This document shows, one piece after another, positions 36,435 through 45,536 of a stretch of 64,000 nt of DNA. Below the pieces are notes generated by a model. That model was given only the letters and a program-made list of their open reading frames with translations, was not told where the DNA came from and did no database searches. This stretch comes from CAYRQP01 sp964426545 (GTDB lineage Bacteria > Fermentibacterota > Fermentibacteria > Fermentibacterales > JCC-6). A program made the translations under genes and the position numbers. The stretch lies in contig CAYRQP010000001.1 in NCBI GenBank assembly GCA_964426545.1, positions 124,001-188,000 of the forward strand, written 5' to 3'. Positions within the stretch are counted from its first letter, which is position 1; every line of letters begins with the position of its first letter.

Positions 36435-37481
36435 ATGGAGAAGGTATTGAAAGTCAAAGCAGTGCTTGTTAGCTATCTGATTCGCTCTCATAGATTCCCC
36501 TGGATTCGCTTCCGCGGGAACAGATTCCTCAACATACGCATGGATACAACAAACAAATGTAATCTCAGATGTTCCATGTGCCCGATGCAACTCTCCGACA
36601 AGGACCCTGAGCGGCAGTGGCATGACATCTCTCCGGAGCTCTTCAGTAAGATAGCTGAAGATGTTTTCCCGAAAGCAAGTTCAGTGAGTCTCTCATGTGG
36701 TGCGGAACCTTTCATGAACCCGGATTTCCCCGAGTATATGAGAATCCTGTATGAATATGATGTCCCCATCCGCGAACTTGTTACGAACGGAATAATGCTC
36801 ACAGAAGAAATGTCGGACAGAATTATCGAGACTCCGCCGACTTCTCTCTTCGTATCGATAGACGGAGCAACACCGGCAACTCATTCAAGAATTCGCGGCG
36901 GAGCAGACCTGAATGCAATAATATCCAATCTGAAGTACCTCTCGACACAAAAGGCAATTCGAAAACTGAAATTCCCGAAGATATCTTTCAGTGTAACTCT
37001 CCAGAGAAAGAACATTGCAGAGTTAAGCTGCATCGTCGAACTCGCAAAAGATGCAGGTGCAGATTCTGTGGCATTCGTCCCTCTCGTTCCCTATGAAGGG
37101 CTGGATATCTCCTCTGAAGTAATCGAAATGAACTCCGAAGAAGTCGAATCCGAGATTGACAGAGCTTCCACTCTTGCGAAGCAGGCAAGTATCATCCTCT
37201 CGGTCGCCCAGGGTGGTGATGTGCGCTCCGGTGCGGGCTGCCCGTATCTCTCCGGCTGGATGTTCATCGACCCGGACGGCAAGGTGAACCCCTGCCCCTA
37301 TTGGAATACTTCCGACCCGATCGGAAACTTCACCGATGATGACTTCGAAACCATCTGGACTGGAAAACGCTATTCGGACCTTCGGGGAAATACTGACAGC
37401 GGAACTTTCTCCGGAACATGTTCTTCCTGCCCCGAACGGACTGAAAGTGACGGCGCCGAGATAAGGTGCCAGGACACTTAA
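36435..37481 (+). CDS. Radical SAM protein with SPASM-type C-terminus
   Basis: 348 residues. The radical SAM cluster motif is CNLRCSMC (Cys42, Cys46, Cys49). The C-terminal region has further cysteines (AGCPYLSGW, NPCPYWN, CSSCPE) of a SPASM or twitch domain, which binds auxiliary Fe-S clusters. Such proteins often modify peptides or carry out sugar or cofactor chemistry; no partner peptide gene is visible nearby. The last seven residues, EIRCQDT, are encoded by repeat A3, so the native C-terminus was replaced or extended by the repeat. Confidence 0.85.
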   Translation: MEKVLKVKAVLVSYLIRSHRFPWIRFRGNRFLNIRMDTTNKCNLRCSMCPMQLSDKDPERQWHDISPELFSKIAEDVFPKASSVSLSCGAEPFMNPDFPEYMRILYEYDVPIRELVTNGIMLTEEMSDRIIETPPTSLFVSIDGATPATHSRIRGGADLNAIISNLKYLSTQKAIRKLKFPKISFSVTLQRKNIAELSCIVELAKDAGADSVAFVPLVPYEGLDISSEVIEMNSEEVESEIDRASTLAKQASIILSVAQGGDVRSGAGCPYLSGWMFIDPDGKVNPCPYWNTSDPIGNFTDDDFETIWTGKRYSDLRGNTDSGTFSGTCSSCPERTESDGAEIRCQDT

Positions 37482-37538
37482 CTATTCTTAAGCTATAGCA
37501 TACGTCACTCAATAATTAAGTGTCCTGGCACCTTATCT
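37459..37538. repeat. Hairpin repeat family A, copy 3, between convergent genes
   Basis: Arms at 37465-37486 and 37511-37532 match copies 1 and 2. Flanking AGATAAGG and CCTTATCT extend the inverted symmetry to 80 nt. It lies exactly between convergent genes and encodes the terminal IRCQDT and stop of both the plus-strand radical SAM protein and the minus-strand PepT. As a strong bidirectional hairpin it may also end transcription from both sides. Confidence 0.93.
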
Positions 37539-38748
37539 CCCTGCCCCAGATCTTGAGTGTTTCGAAAAGGATGGAGACAGATAGTTCCATTCCTTCGACG
37601 GCAATCCACTCGCGCCTTGAGTGATACTGTTCTCCGCCTGTTGGCAGGTTGACGGTCGGCACCCCCATAAAGGACAGGCGGGATCCATCGGTTCCCCCCC
37701 TTATGCTGCTTTCAACTGCGGGGACTCCAGCCTTCTTCGAACCTTCGAGTGCATAGTCGATGAGTCTACGGTCGACTTTGAGAATATCACGGGGGTTTTG
37801 ATACTGCTCCTTCAGTTCTAGTTTTATTTTCGCATCAGGGTACACGAATTGTACTTTATCCAGGATTGCTTTCATCCGTTCTCTTCTTTTTTCCATACCG
37901 CTTGATGTAAAGTCGCGGAGAAGCATTTTTATTTCAGCGGAAGCTGTCGTTCCGGATATCTTCATCGGGTAGTCATACCCCTCTTCACCCTCGCTCTTCT
38001 CAGGCATCTCATTCGGGAGGAGTTCCTTCAATATGTCACCGGCAACGCGAACTGCATTTATCATAACGCCTTTGGCTTTTCCCGGATGCACTTCCCTGCC
38101 TTTTATCTTCCAGACAGCGGATACTGCAGTAAATGTCTGAGTGTCGATTCTTCCCATCGGGCCGCCGTCTACGGTGTAGGCAAAGTCCGCATTCAGTATT
38201 TTGGTGTCGAATCCGTCCATTCCCCTTCCGATCTCCTCATCAGTCGTGAATGCAATGCGAATTTTAGGTCGAGTAAGGGAAGAATTAGCAAGCAGTCTCG
38301 AACATGTTTCCATTATTACAGCGACACCTGCCTTGTCATCCGCACCAAGCAGTGTGGTGCCGTCTGATGTGAGAATGCTGCCGCCTTTGTAGCGCATCAT
38401 GTCGGTCGACCTTGCAGGGTCTATGATCACACTGTTCCTGAGTTCGATAGCCTTGCCATCCCAGTTTTCGTGAATAACCGGCTTTATATTCTTTCCCGGT
38501 GCGTCCGGTGCAGTATCCACATGAGCGAGTAGGGCTATGGTCTCTCCCTCTATTCCCCCGGGGAGTGTCGCAAAGAGAGTTCCGTTTTCATCCAGGTGAA
38601 TCTCTTCGAGTCCCATTGCTTTGAGTTCCTTCTCGAGTACTGCCAGAAAGTTTATCTGACGGGGTGTAGACGGGAGACTCTGTGATGATTCATCGGGAGT
38701 CGTGTCGATTCGAACATATTTCAGAAATCTGTCAATAAGTGCGTGCAT
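37516..38748 (-). CDS. pepT: Peptidase T (tripeptide aminopeptidase)
   Basis: 410 residues, M20B family. LLAHVDTAPDAPG, GADDKAGVAVIMET and FTTDEEIGRGMDGFD carry the zinc ligands and catalytic residues, and the C-terminal GGTDGSRLSFMGVPTVNL is typical of PepT. It removes the N-terminal residue from tripeptides in the cytoplasm. The usual C-terminus is followed by GREIRCQDT, whose last codons come from repeat A3. Confidence 0.94.
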   Translation of the reverse strand: MHALIDRFLKYVRIDTTPDESSQSLPSTPRQINFLAVLEKELKAMGLEEIHLDENGTLFATLPGGIEGETIALLAHVDTAPDAPGKNIKPVIHENWDGKAIELRNSVIIDPARSTDMMRYKGGSILTSDGTTLLGADDKAGVAVIMETCSRLLANSSLTRPKIRIAFTTDEEIGRGMDGFDTKILNADFAYTVDGGPMGRIDTQTFTAVSAVWKIKGREVHPGKAKGVMINAVRVAGDILKELLPNEMPEKSEGEEGYDYPMKISGTTASAEIKMLLRDFTSSGMEKRRERMKAILDKVQFVYPDAKIKLELKEQYQNPRDILKVDRRLIDYALEGSKKAGVPAVESSIRGGTDGSRLSFMGVPTVNLPTGGEQYHSRREWIAVEGMELSVSILFETLKIWGREIRCQDT

Positions 38749-38773
38749 TTTTATCCTTTCAGAGTTTAATACA

Positions 38774-38801
38774 TTGTACTATATATACTCAAAGATATAA
38801 T
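38774..38801 (+). promoter_or_regulatory. Candidate sigma-70-type promoter of pyrBI
   Basis: A perfect TATAAT at 38796-38801 is preceded at 16 nt by TTGTAC (38774-38779), a weak -35. The start of transcription would lie near 38808, leaving a short leader before the GGAGG at 38821. No other hexamer pair nearby is better. There is no room for a long PyrBI attenuator leader. Confidence 0.45.
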
Positions 38802-38830
38802 CGGTTATGATTTTTAGAAAGGAGGACTCT

Positions 38831-39754
38831 GTGGGCTCTTTCAGGGACAGAAGCATAATCTCCATCAGGGACATGTCAGTCGACGACCTGCTTACCATTG
38901 TAGACCGAACCGGGAAGGTGAAATCAGGCGGGAAACCTGACTTCCTGAACGGCAGTACCATTGCCGCACTCTTCCTCGAACCATCCACAAGGACAAGGCT
39001 CTCTTTCGAATCTTCAATCCTGCAGGCAGGCGGAACGGTATTCGGAATTGCAAGCCCCGGTACTTCTTCACAGAGCAAGGGTGAAACTTTTGCCGATACT
39101 GTCAGAACTGTATCGGGATACTGCAATGCGATGGTCATCCGCCACCCTGTCGAGGGAGCTGCTCGAATGGCATCCGAACTCCTCAATGTTCCCGTGATCA
39201 ATGCAGGCGACGGTGCCAACCAGCACCCGACTCAAACCTTCCTCGACCTCTTCACAATACACGAAAGCCTGGGCACACTCAGAGGGCTGAAAGTCGGAAT
39301 GATAGGCGATTTGAAATACGGCAGGACAGTCCACTCTCTCACACACGCTCTTGCGATGTTCGATGCAGAACTTACATTTATCTCCCATCCGTCCCTTGGA
39401 ATGCCTGAAGAAACACTGCGTGAATTGCAGGAACACGGCATAGGATACAATGTCTTCAGGGAACCCGATGAAGCACAGGACTCCGGACTTGATATACTGT
39501 ATGTGACACGAATCCAGAAGGAGAGATTCGGTGACCCGCAGGAATATGAAAATGTAGCACACAGTTACAGGGTCACACCTGACACGGTCGATCTACTCGG
39601 TGGAGATGTGAAGATTATGCATCCGCTTCCGCGTGTCGATGAGATTTCCGAAGAAGTCGATGCACTGCCCAATGCACTTTATTTCAAACAGGCTCATAAT
39701 GGAATTCCCACAAGACAGGCACTTCTCGGTCTGGTGACGGGAGGGCTCGAATGA
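38831..39754 (+). CDS. pyrB: Aspartate carbamoyltransferase, catalytic subunit
   Basis: PyrB condenses carbamoyl phosphate and aspartate, the committed step of pyrimidine synthesis. FLEPSTRTRLSFE binds carbamoyl phosphate, and SKGET and GDGANQHPTQ are the other signatures. I chose GTG 38831 because GGAGG lies 5 nt upstream and the protein is then 307 residues, the usual size; an upstream ATG at 38807 would put the Shine-Dalgarno inside the gene. ATGA overlap with pyrI. Confidence 0.95.
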   Translation: MGSFRDRSIISIRDMSVDDLLTIVDRTGKVKSGGKPDFLNGSTIAALFLEPSTRTRLSFESSILQAGGTVFGIASPGTSSQSKGETFADTVRTVSGYCNAMVIRHPVEGAARMASELLNVPVINAGDGANQHPTQTFLDLFTIHESLGTLRGLKVGMIGDLKYGRTVHSLTHALAMFDAELTFISHPSLGMPEETLRELQEHGIGYNVFREPDEAQDSGLDILYVTRIQKERFGDPQEYENVAHSYRVTPDTVDLLGGDVKIMHPLPRVDEISEEVDALPNALYFKQAHNGIPTRQALLGLVTGGLE

Positions 39755-40212
39755 TGGACAGGGCATACAGAGTATATGCAATTAAGAACGGCACGGTCAT
39801 TGACCACATTCCAACTCCTCTCGCATTGAAGGTGATTGAGATACTCGGACTGGGAAATGAAGGTATATTAACGATAGGAATCGGGTTCAAATCGAAAAGA
39901 CACCCCGGCGGCAAGGATGTCGTGAAGATAGAGAACAAAATACTCTCATCCGATGAAACAGATATGATTGCTCTCATTGCACCTGAAGCCACAATCAACA
40001 TCATAGAGAACAGCACCGTCGCGGAGAAGCGTCCAATCTCTCTTCCGGCCGCTGCAACTGTTGTAAAATGCCCGAATCCCAACTGCGCAACCAATAAGAT
40101 CGGTGCAAAGCACATTTTTATTCTCGAAGATGCCGACACTGTCACATACCGATGCAGATACTGCGAGAGAACCACTGTCGTGAAGCCGGAATATCTGATT
40201 GCTCCTGACTGA
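39751..40212 (+). CDS. pyrI: Aspartate carbamoyltransferase, regulatory subunit
   Basis: 153 residues. The N-terminal effector-binding domain is followed by a zinc domain whose four cysteines are in KCPNPNCAT and YRCRYCERT; these hold the contact to the catalytic subunit. The enzyme should therefore be the allosteric dodecamer sensitive to CTP and ATP. It overlaps pyrB by 4 nt and is followed 7 nt later by the first GT39-like gene. Confidence 0.95.
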   Translation: MMDRAYRVYAIKNGTVIDHIPTPLALKVIEILGLGNEGILTIGIGFKSKRHPGGKDVVKIENKILSSDETDMIALIAPEATINIIENSTVAEKRPISLPAAATVVKCPNPNCATNKIGAKHIFILEDADTVTYRCRYCERTTVVKPEYLIAPD

Positions 40213-40219
40213 TTAACAG

Positions 40220-41836
40220 ATGACATCGAACATCACCTGCACTCGGGATAGACTCACAGACAGATGGGTTAATCTATGTATCATCCTGGCAGTCCTGTCA
40301 CTCTATTTTGTGTTCATGAACTCTCCTATCTACGGAGACGGGTACGGATACGGGTACCGGACTGCAAACTGGATGGAGGTGCACAATCTTCAGCCCATAC
40401 CTGCAGGCAGTGGCAAAGGTGAAAACTGCATGGGGCATCCTGCATTTTTCTTCTGGTTATGGGCAGTTCTCATGCGGGTATTTGGAAGGCATGTCTGGGT
40501 CGCTCACCTCCTCCCTGCAGTTGCAACATATTTTGCACTCTACGGAACTTACAAACTGGGTAGGGCACTGGCAGGCGTTCTTCCGGGAATACTCTCTGCC
40601 ACAGCTCTCCTTGTCAGCCCCCTATTCATAACACAGGCTTACAGGCCGCTGCCTGATTCCGCCCTGTGTGCGGCTGTAGTCTGGTCTCTCTATTTCTTCC
40701 ATCGCAGGAATGACATTGCCGCAGCTCTTCTGTGTCTTCTGGCAGTGATATTCCGCGAACAGGGTATTCTGCTTGCAGGAGCGTATTTTCTGACTGAACT
40801 GTTAAGAAGCGGCATAAGAAAACCGATGAAACTACTTCTGTGGTGCTCCCCACTTCTTGTCATAGTAGCAATGATGTTCATCAACCGTTTCGTAAGCGGC
40901 TGGTATCTGCATGAGAATTATGTCGGTAAAGCACCGAGGGTGTATGAGAACTGGATTGCTCACAGGTTCTACCTTTTCGGGGGGCATCTGCTGGCTTTCA
41001 ATTACAAATGGATTCCCTTTACAGCCCTTTCCGGTGCATTGTTGTGGCGAACGTTTAAAGGAGTATGGAAATACATCGCCGTTCCCTCCGTAATTCTTCT
41101 TGCACTTACGGGAAGCGGTGAAGGCACTCCTATCCTAATCTATCAGGTTCTGCTCGCACTAACTCTGCTGCTGCTTATCATCGGGAAAAGGAAACTCCCA
41201 AAGAACTTTAACATGACTGCAATTCTGTTTATCTTCCTTATGATCTTCTTCCATGTATTCATCATGGCTGTCAGTCACGATACGATGCTCGACCTGCTAA
41301 GATACGTCATCGGAGTTTATCCGGCTCTGATTCTGCTTCTTCTGTGCGGACTGGCAAAAAACACCGACAGACGCATTTTCATTTCGGTTACGGTCGCTTT
41401 CATCATCCTGACAGGACTCAGCAACCGCGAAGTTCCGTATATCAATCAATCAGATACTACACTTGCAGGGCTTGCACTTCCACAGAGCATCATATATGCG
41501 ATCGAAGAGACTGAACAATGGCAGGATACTCTCATATTCCCACAGGACAAACTGGATTATCTGCTCGAACCGTCTCTTGGCTATGTCAGTACTCCCCTTC
41601 CTGCACGGACCCTATCCGAGGAATCCGATTCATTGGCCGAGGGTGTCTCATACACTCTGGTCATACCGAATGACAACATTCCCGACAGCCTGTTTTACCA
41701 CACGGCACTTGAATTGGTGCCGGCAAATTCGCAAATGAATTTCTTCACTCAGGTAAATACCGGTGATTTCAAAGTGGATATTTTCAGAATTACACCAATC
41801 TCCGGCAGTAGTACAGTACCGGTTCCTGAGAACTAA
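40220..41836 (+). CDS. GT39/ArnT-like polytopic glycosyltransferase, copy 1
   Basis: 538 residues with about ten membrane segments. An acidic Asp follows the first segment in YGDGYGYGY, the position of the catalytic Asp in the first loop of PMT/ArnT enzymes. GENCMGHPAFFFWLWA and AVIFREQGILLAGA are conserved with its neighbour. By family it would transfer a sugar from a polyprenyl-phosphate donor to an acceptor at the outer face of the inner membrane. A C-terminal periplasmic tail of about 100 residues follows. It is 7 nt after pyrI and overlaps copy 2 (TAATG). Confidence 0.78.
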   Translation: MTSNITCTRDRLTDRWVNLCIILAVLSLYFVFMNSPIYGDGYGYGYRTANWMEVHNLQPIPAGSGKGENCMGHPAFFFWLWAVLMRVFGRHVWVAHLLPAVATYFALYGTYKLGRALAGVLPGILSATALLVSPLFITQAYRPLPDSALCAAVVWSLYFFHRRNDIAAALLCLLAVIFREQGILLAGAYFLTELLRSGIRKPMKLLLWCSPLLVIVAMMFINRFVSGWYLHENYVGKAPRVYENWIAHRFYLFGGHLLAFNYKWIPFTALSGALLWRTFKGVWKYIAVPSVILLALTGSGEGTPILIYQVLLALTLLLLIIGKRKLPKNFNMTAILFIFLMIFFHVFIMAVSHDTMLDLLRYVIGVYPALILLLLCGLAKNTDRRIFISVTVAFIILTGLSNREVPYINQSDTTLAGLALPQSIIYAIEETEQWQDTLIFPQDKLDYLLEPSLGYVSTPLPARTLSEESDSLAEGVSYTLVIPNDNIPDSLFYHTALELVPANSQMNFFTQVNTGDFKVDIFRITPISGSSTVPVPEN

Positions 41837-43410
41837 TGATGTCATTCCGCGATAAGACCGACAGGCTTTTCTACGGGGCTGTATTCATCGTAGTCCTTGT
41901 TCTGTTCTTCGTCTGGTTTGGCAGAATGCCGTTTCTCGGTGATGCGTATTACTACGGTTATCACAGCACCACCTGGATGGCTGATAACGGACTCCCCCCT
42001 ATTCCGCATGGAGAGATGAAGGGCGAAGACTGCGTAGGTCATCCCGGTTACTTCTTCTGGTTATGGGCAATCCTGTTGACTGTCTTCGGAGATACTGCAA
42101 TGACTGCGCATGTCCTGCCGGCTCTCTGTGTGTTCTTCTCTCTTGCCGGAATATACAAACTCGGCAGGGAACTGGCGGAAATTCAGGTTGGAGTGTTTTC
42201 TGCAATTGCTCTTCTTGTCAGTCCCGTGTTCATCACACAGGGTTTTATTCCGCTTCCTGTGTCAGCTGCGGTTGCCGCAGCTGTCTGGGCACTTTATTTT
42301 CACTCCAAAGGCAGGTTCGTCAAGGCTGCTGTACTATGTTCGGTTGCTGTCATCATGCGCGAGCAGGTGCTTCTTCTTGCAGGGGCTTTCTTCTTTGCGG
42401 AATTGATCACGAACGGATTCAGGAAACCTGTCAGGCTGATTACTTACTGCCTGCCCATCCTGGTACTTGGACTGACCTTTCTGGCAAACTACCTCGTGAA
42501 GGGATATTTCATTCAGATTACCCACAGTTTCTCACGGGAGATCACCATCAACTGGACTGAACTTTCGAAACGCATAGTCTATTTCACGGAGCACCTTCTG
42601 ATATCAGACTGGAGGTGGATTCCTGTGACTGCCGGAACAGCGATGATTGCTCTGAAGAAGTTTCCCTATTGGCTGGCGGGGCTGTTTATTTTATCTCTCT
42701 CCCTGACTGCACTTCTCGGCCTAACGGTGCTGTATTCACTCTTCCTGTTCATCATAACCGTTCTCCTGTTATTCAGATACCGCCGAATGCCATCCGCTAC
42801 GATCCTCTCAATGATGCTAGTCATAATCCTAATGATAATATTCATGGCATCCGTCAAGTATCTTACTGAATTCGGACTTGGCTTCGACCTTTACCGCTAT
42901 GTACTTTCCGCCTATCCAGCAGTTATCGTGCTTGCACTTTGGGTGCTCTCGAAGGCATCTAACAGGTACATTCTCCCGGCAGTTTCAATACTCTTCATCG
43001 TCCTGACCGCATCTTCGAATCTGATTTACAGGACTGACAAACAATATGATACCACTTTAATTTCTGTCCTTCATTTTCAGCAGATCCGCGATGCAGCCAA
43101 ATGGGCTGAATCGAGAGGTGACACCGTGATAGTACCGCAATCCTTTGTTCCCGCATTCAAGTATCCGACACTCGGCTTTGTGGATGAACCGTATCCTGTC
43201 CGCTCCCTCCATAAAATCTGCGGACCTCTGGATTATTCGGCTTCCTACAGCGTGATAGTACCGCTTCTCGATGAACATTCATCTTTCATGGACACCCTTT
43301 CAGCGAATTACGTTTTCAAGTATATGGACATTGTGCAGGATACGGTTTTTCAGGACGGGTCATTTATCACAAATACATATATCCTGATCAATGACGGGAA
43401 CCCGGAATGA
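41836..43410 (+). CDS. GT39/ArnT-like polytopic glycosyltransferase, copy 2
   Basis: 524 residues, clearly paralogous to copy 1 over the whole membrane part: LGDAYYYGYHSTTWM, GEDCVGHPGYFFWLWA, LLVSPVFITQ and REQVLLLAGAFF align without large gaps. The tandem pair must come from a duplication followed by divergence. Shared Asp and Glu residues in the first loop suggest both are active, perhaps on different sugars or acceptors. Its stop overlaps the radical SAM start (ATGA). Confidence 0.78.
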   Translation: MMSFRDKTDRLFYGAVFIVVLVLFFVWFGRMPFLGDAYYYGYHSTTWMADNGLPPIPHGEMKGEDCVGHPGYFFWLWAILLTVFGDTAMTAHVLPALCVFFSLAGIYKLGRELAEIQVGVFSAIALLVSPVFITQGFIPLPVSAAVAAAVWALYFHSKGRFVKAAVLCSVAVIMREQVLLLAGAFFFAELITNGFRKPVRLITYCLPILVLGLTFLANYLVKGYFIQITHSFSREITINWTELSKRIVYFTEHLLISDWRWIPVTAGTAMIALKKFPYWLAGLFILSLSLTALLGLTVLYSLFLFIITVLLLFRYRRMPSATILSMMLVIILMIIFMASVKYLTEFGLGFDLYRYVLSAYPAVIVLALWVLSKASNRYILPAVSILFIVLTASSNLIYRTDKQYDTTLISVLHFQQIRDAAKWAESRGDTVIVPQSFVPAFKYPTLGFVDEPYPVRSLHKICGPLDYSASYSVIVPLLDEHSSFMDTLSANYVFKYMDIVQDTVFQDGSFITNTYILINDGNPE

Positions 43411-44792
43411 AACGCATATGTCTTCTCTACCCCCCGCGGCCCGGCGGCACAGGTTCCAACCTTGTCCCCCCTATCGGACTCCTGTCTCTCGGAGCCGTCC
43501 TTGAAAATGCAGGATTCCATGTGACATTGGTCGATGCCGCTCTGACAGGGCACTCGGGAGAAACGCTGCTGGATGATGTCATTGGTGCTGAACCCGATAT
43601 CCTGATGATATCTGCATTCACTTCGGATGTTTTCATCCTGAAGTCAGAGATTACTCGCATGCGCAGGACTCTTCCCGATATTCCCTTCTTTCTCGGCGGT
43701 CCGCACTCATCTTCCGTAGGAGTTGCTGCCTTCGATGACTTTCCGGAAGTCGATGCGGTTTTCCTCGGAGAATCTGAAGAAACAATCATCGAAGTACTGG
43801 AGTCTCCTAACTCACTGCCGGCGAAGGGAGTGATCTTCCGCGGGGACATTCATCCGGCAGAACCGGCTTTCATTCAGGACCTTTCTACACTCCCTGTACC
43901 TGCATGGCATCTTGCTCCTCCTGACCTGTACCGCGGACTCCCAAACGGTGTAGTGCTGAAGAAACTTCCCTACGCTCCGATAATCACCTCCCGTGGCTGT
44001 CCATATCTCTGTACTTTCTGCGCAGGCTTCCGGGTGACGGGACGGCGAATCAGAAGGCGACCGCTTGAACATGTGTGGAAAGAGATAGAACTTCTCGTGA
44101 ATGACTTCGGAGTAAGGGAAATTCATATAGAAGATGATAATTTCACCCTCGACAGGAACTACGCAAAAGAATTCTGCAGAGAAGCAATCGAGAGGAATCT
44201 TCCTACTCTCTTTTCCACTCCGAACGGCATAAGACTTGATTCTCTCGATGACGAACTACTCGACCTGATGAAAGAAGCAGGCTGGTATGTCATCCACTGC
44301 GGAATAGAGTCAGGCTCGGACGAAATCCTGAAGAGAACAAAGAAAGCCACAACCACCACAAAGATACAGGAGAAGATAGATCTGATTCACAGGCACGGAC
44401 TGCCCGTTGCAGGATATTTCATACTCGGTATCCCCGGTGAAACCTGTGCTGACATCGAAAAAACAATACTATTCGCAGTCGACAGTGGGATAGAATGGGC
44501 TCAATTCGCCTCCTTCCTCCCGATCCCGGGCTCTGAGGACGGCGATAACTACCTCAAAGATCACGACCTTGCATCCGACGGTTGGAAGGCATTTCACAAC
44601 ACGGAATGCCCTGCTCCGCCTGCGGGAATTACTCAAGCGCATCTCAATAAACTGCAGAAGAGAGCCTTCCTCAGATTCTACCTGCGCCCCGCTCAGCTCT
44701 TCCGCACAGCCGGTTTGCTTTTCCACCGCGGGACCTTCCGTCGGCTGCTTTCCCGCTTCACTGCATACCTCTCTACCTCAAAGAACTCCTAA
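43407..44792 (+). CDS. B12-binding-domain radical SAM protein
   Basis: 461 residues. The N-terminal 150 residues form a cobalamin-binding-type Rossmann domain (LYPPRPGG, SLGAVLENAGFHVTLVDA, FLGGPHSS). The radical SAM domain follows with SRGCPYLCTFC (Cys198, Cys202, Cys205). Proteins of this architecture (BchE, HpnP and relatives) methylate or cyclise unactivated carbons, often on lipids. Its position between the GT39 pair and a GT2 suggests that the acceptor or lipid carrier is modified. The substrate is unknown. Confidence 0.85.
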   Translation: MKRICLLYPPRPGGTGSNLVPPIGLLSLGAVLENAGFHVTLVDAALTGHSGETLLDDVIGAEPDILMISAFTSDVFILKSEITRMRRTLPDIPFFLGGPHSSSVGVAAFDDFPEVDAVFLGESEETIIEVLESPNSLPAKGVIFRGDIHPAEPAFIQDLSTLPVPAWHLAPPDLYRGLPNGVVLKKLPYAPIITSRGCPYLCTFCAGFRVTGRRIRRRPLEHVWKEIELLVNDFGVREIHIEDDNFTLDRNYAKEFCREAIERNLPTLFSTPNGIRLDSLDDELLDLMKEAGWYVIHCGIESGSDEILKRTKKATTTTKIQEKIDLIHRHGLPVAGYFILGIPGETCADIEKTILFAVDSGIEWAQFASFLPIPGSEDGDNYLKDHDLASDGWKAFHNTECPAPPAGITQAHLNKLQKRAFLRFYLRPAQLFRTAGLLFHRGTFRRLLSRFTAYLSTSKNS

Positions 44793-44837
44793 TCTGTATA
44801 TTTCCGTGTCGGTTCTGCAAACCGGAGTAGGGGAATA

Positions 44838-45536
44838 ATGATACAGGATAAGACAATTGGGCTTGTAATTCCCGCGCATAATGAAGAGCAGGGGCTTCCT
44901 GCTGTTCTGAAACTTGTTCCCGACTGCGTGGACAAGATCCTGGTAGTTGACAACTGCTCGACAGACAAAACTGCCGAAGTTGCGAGGGAGTTCGGAGCGG
45001 AAGTAGTAAACCAGCCCATCAAGGGATACGGCCATGCATACATGGCGGGTTTCGATGCAATCGATACAGACATCGTGACCACGTCAGATGCGGACGGGAC
45101 ATATCCGGTCGACAGAATCACCATGCTTGTGAATACACTTATCGCTCAGGACATCGATTTCATTTCTGCAAGACGAATTCCGGACGACCATGCACATACT
45201 TTTAATAACACATTGCGCTTCTCAGGGAATGCTGTTCTCACATTGTTTACCATGCTGCTGTTTTGGAAGAAGATTCTCGACAGCCAGTCAGGGATGTGGG
45301 TCTTTCACAGACATGTCTTCGATGGTCTGAATCTGACAAGCGGTGGAATGCCCTTCTCCGAAGAACTCAAAATCGAAGTATGGCGCAAAAAGGGAGTCAA
45401 ATGCAAAGAGATAGGTGTCCCGTTCAGCTATTCAGAACGCCTGGGCGACGCCAAACTCAATCTGTGGCGCGACGGCTTCCGCAACCTCATCTTCCTCTTC
45501 GCCAAACGCTTTGGTATTCCGATGACGAAAGCGTAA
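44838..45536 (+). CDS. GT2 glycosyltransferase, polyprenyl-phosphate hexose synthase-like
   Basis: 232 residues. It is a GT-A fold with LVIPAHNEEQGLPAVL, VVDNCSTDKTAEVA and the metal-binding DADG in TTSDADGTYP. The size and QSGMWVFHRHVF segment resemble dolichyl-phosphate mannose synthase-like enzymes without C-terminal membrane helices. It probably makes the polyprenyl-phosphate sugar used by the GT39-like enzymes upstream. It is the last gene of the pyrB run. Confidence 0.82.
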   Translation: MIQDKTIGLVIPAHNEEQGLPAVLKLVPDCVDKILVVDNCSTDKTAEVAREFGAEVVNQPIKGYGHAYMAGFDAIDTDIVTTSDADGTYPVDRITMLVNTLIAQDIDFISARRIPDDHAHTFNNTLRFSGNAVLTLFTMLLFWKKILDSQSGMWVFHRHVFDGLNLTSGGMPFSEELKIEVWRKKGVKCKEIGVPFSYSERLGDAKLNLWRDGFRNLIFLFAKRFGIPMTKA

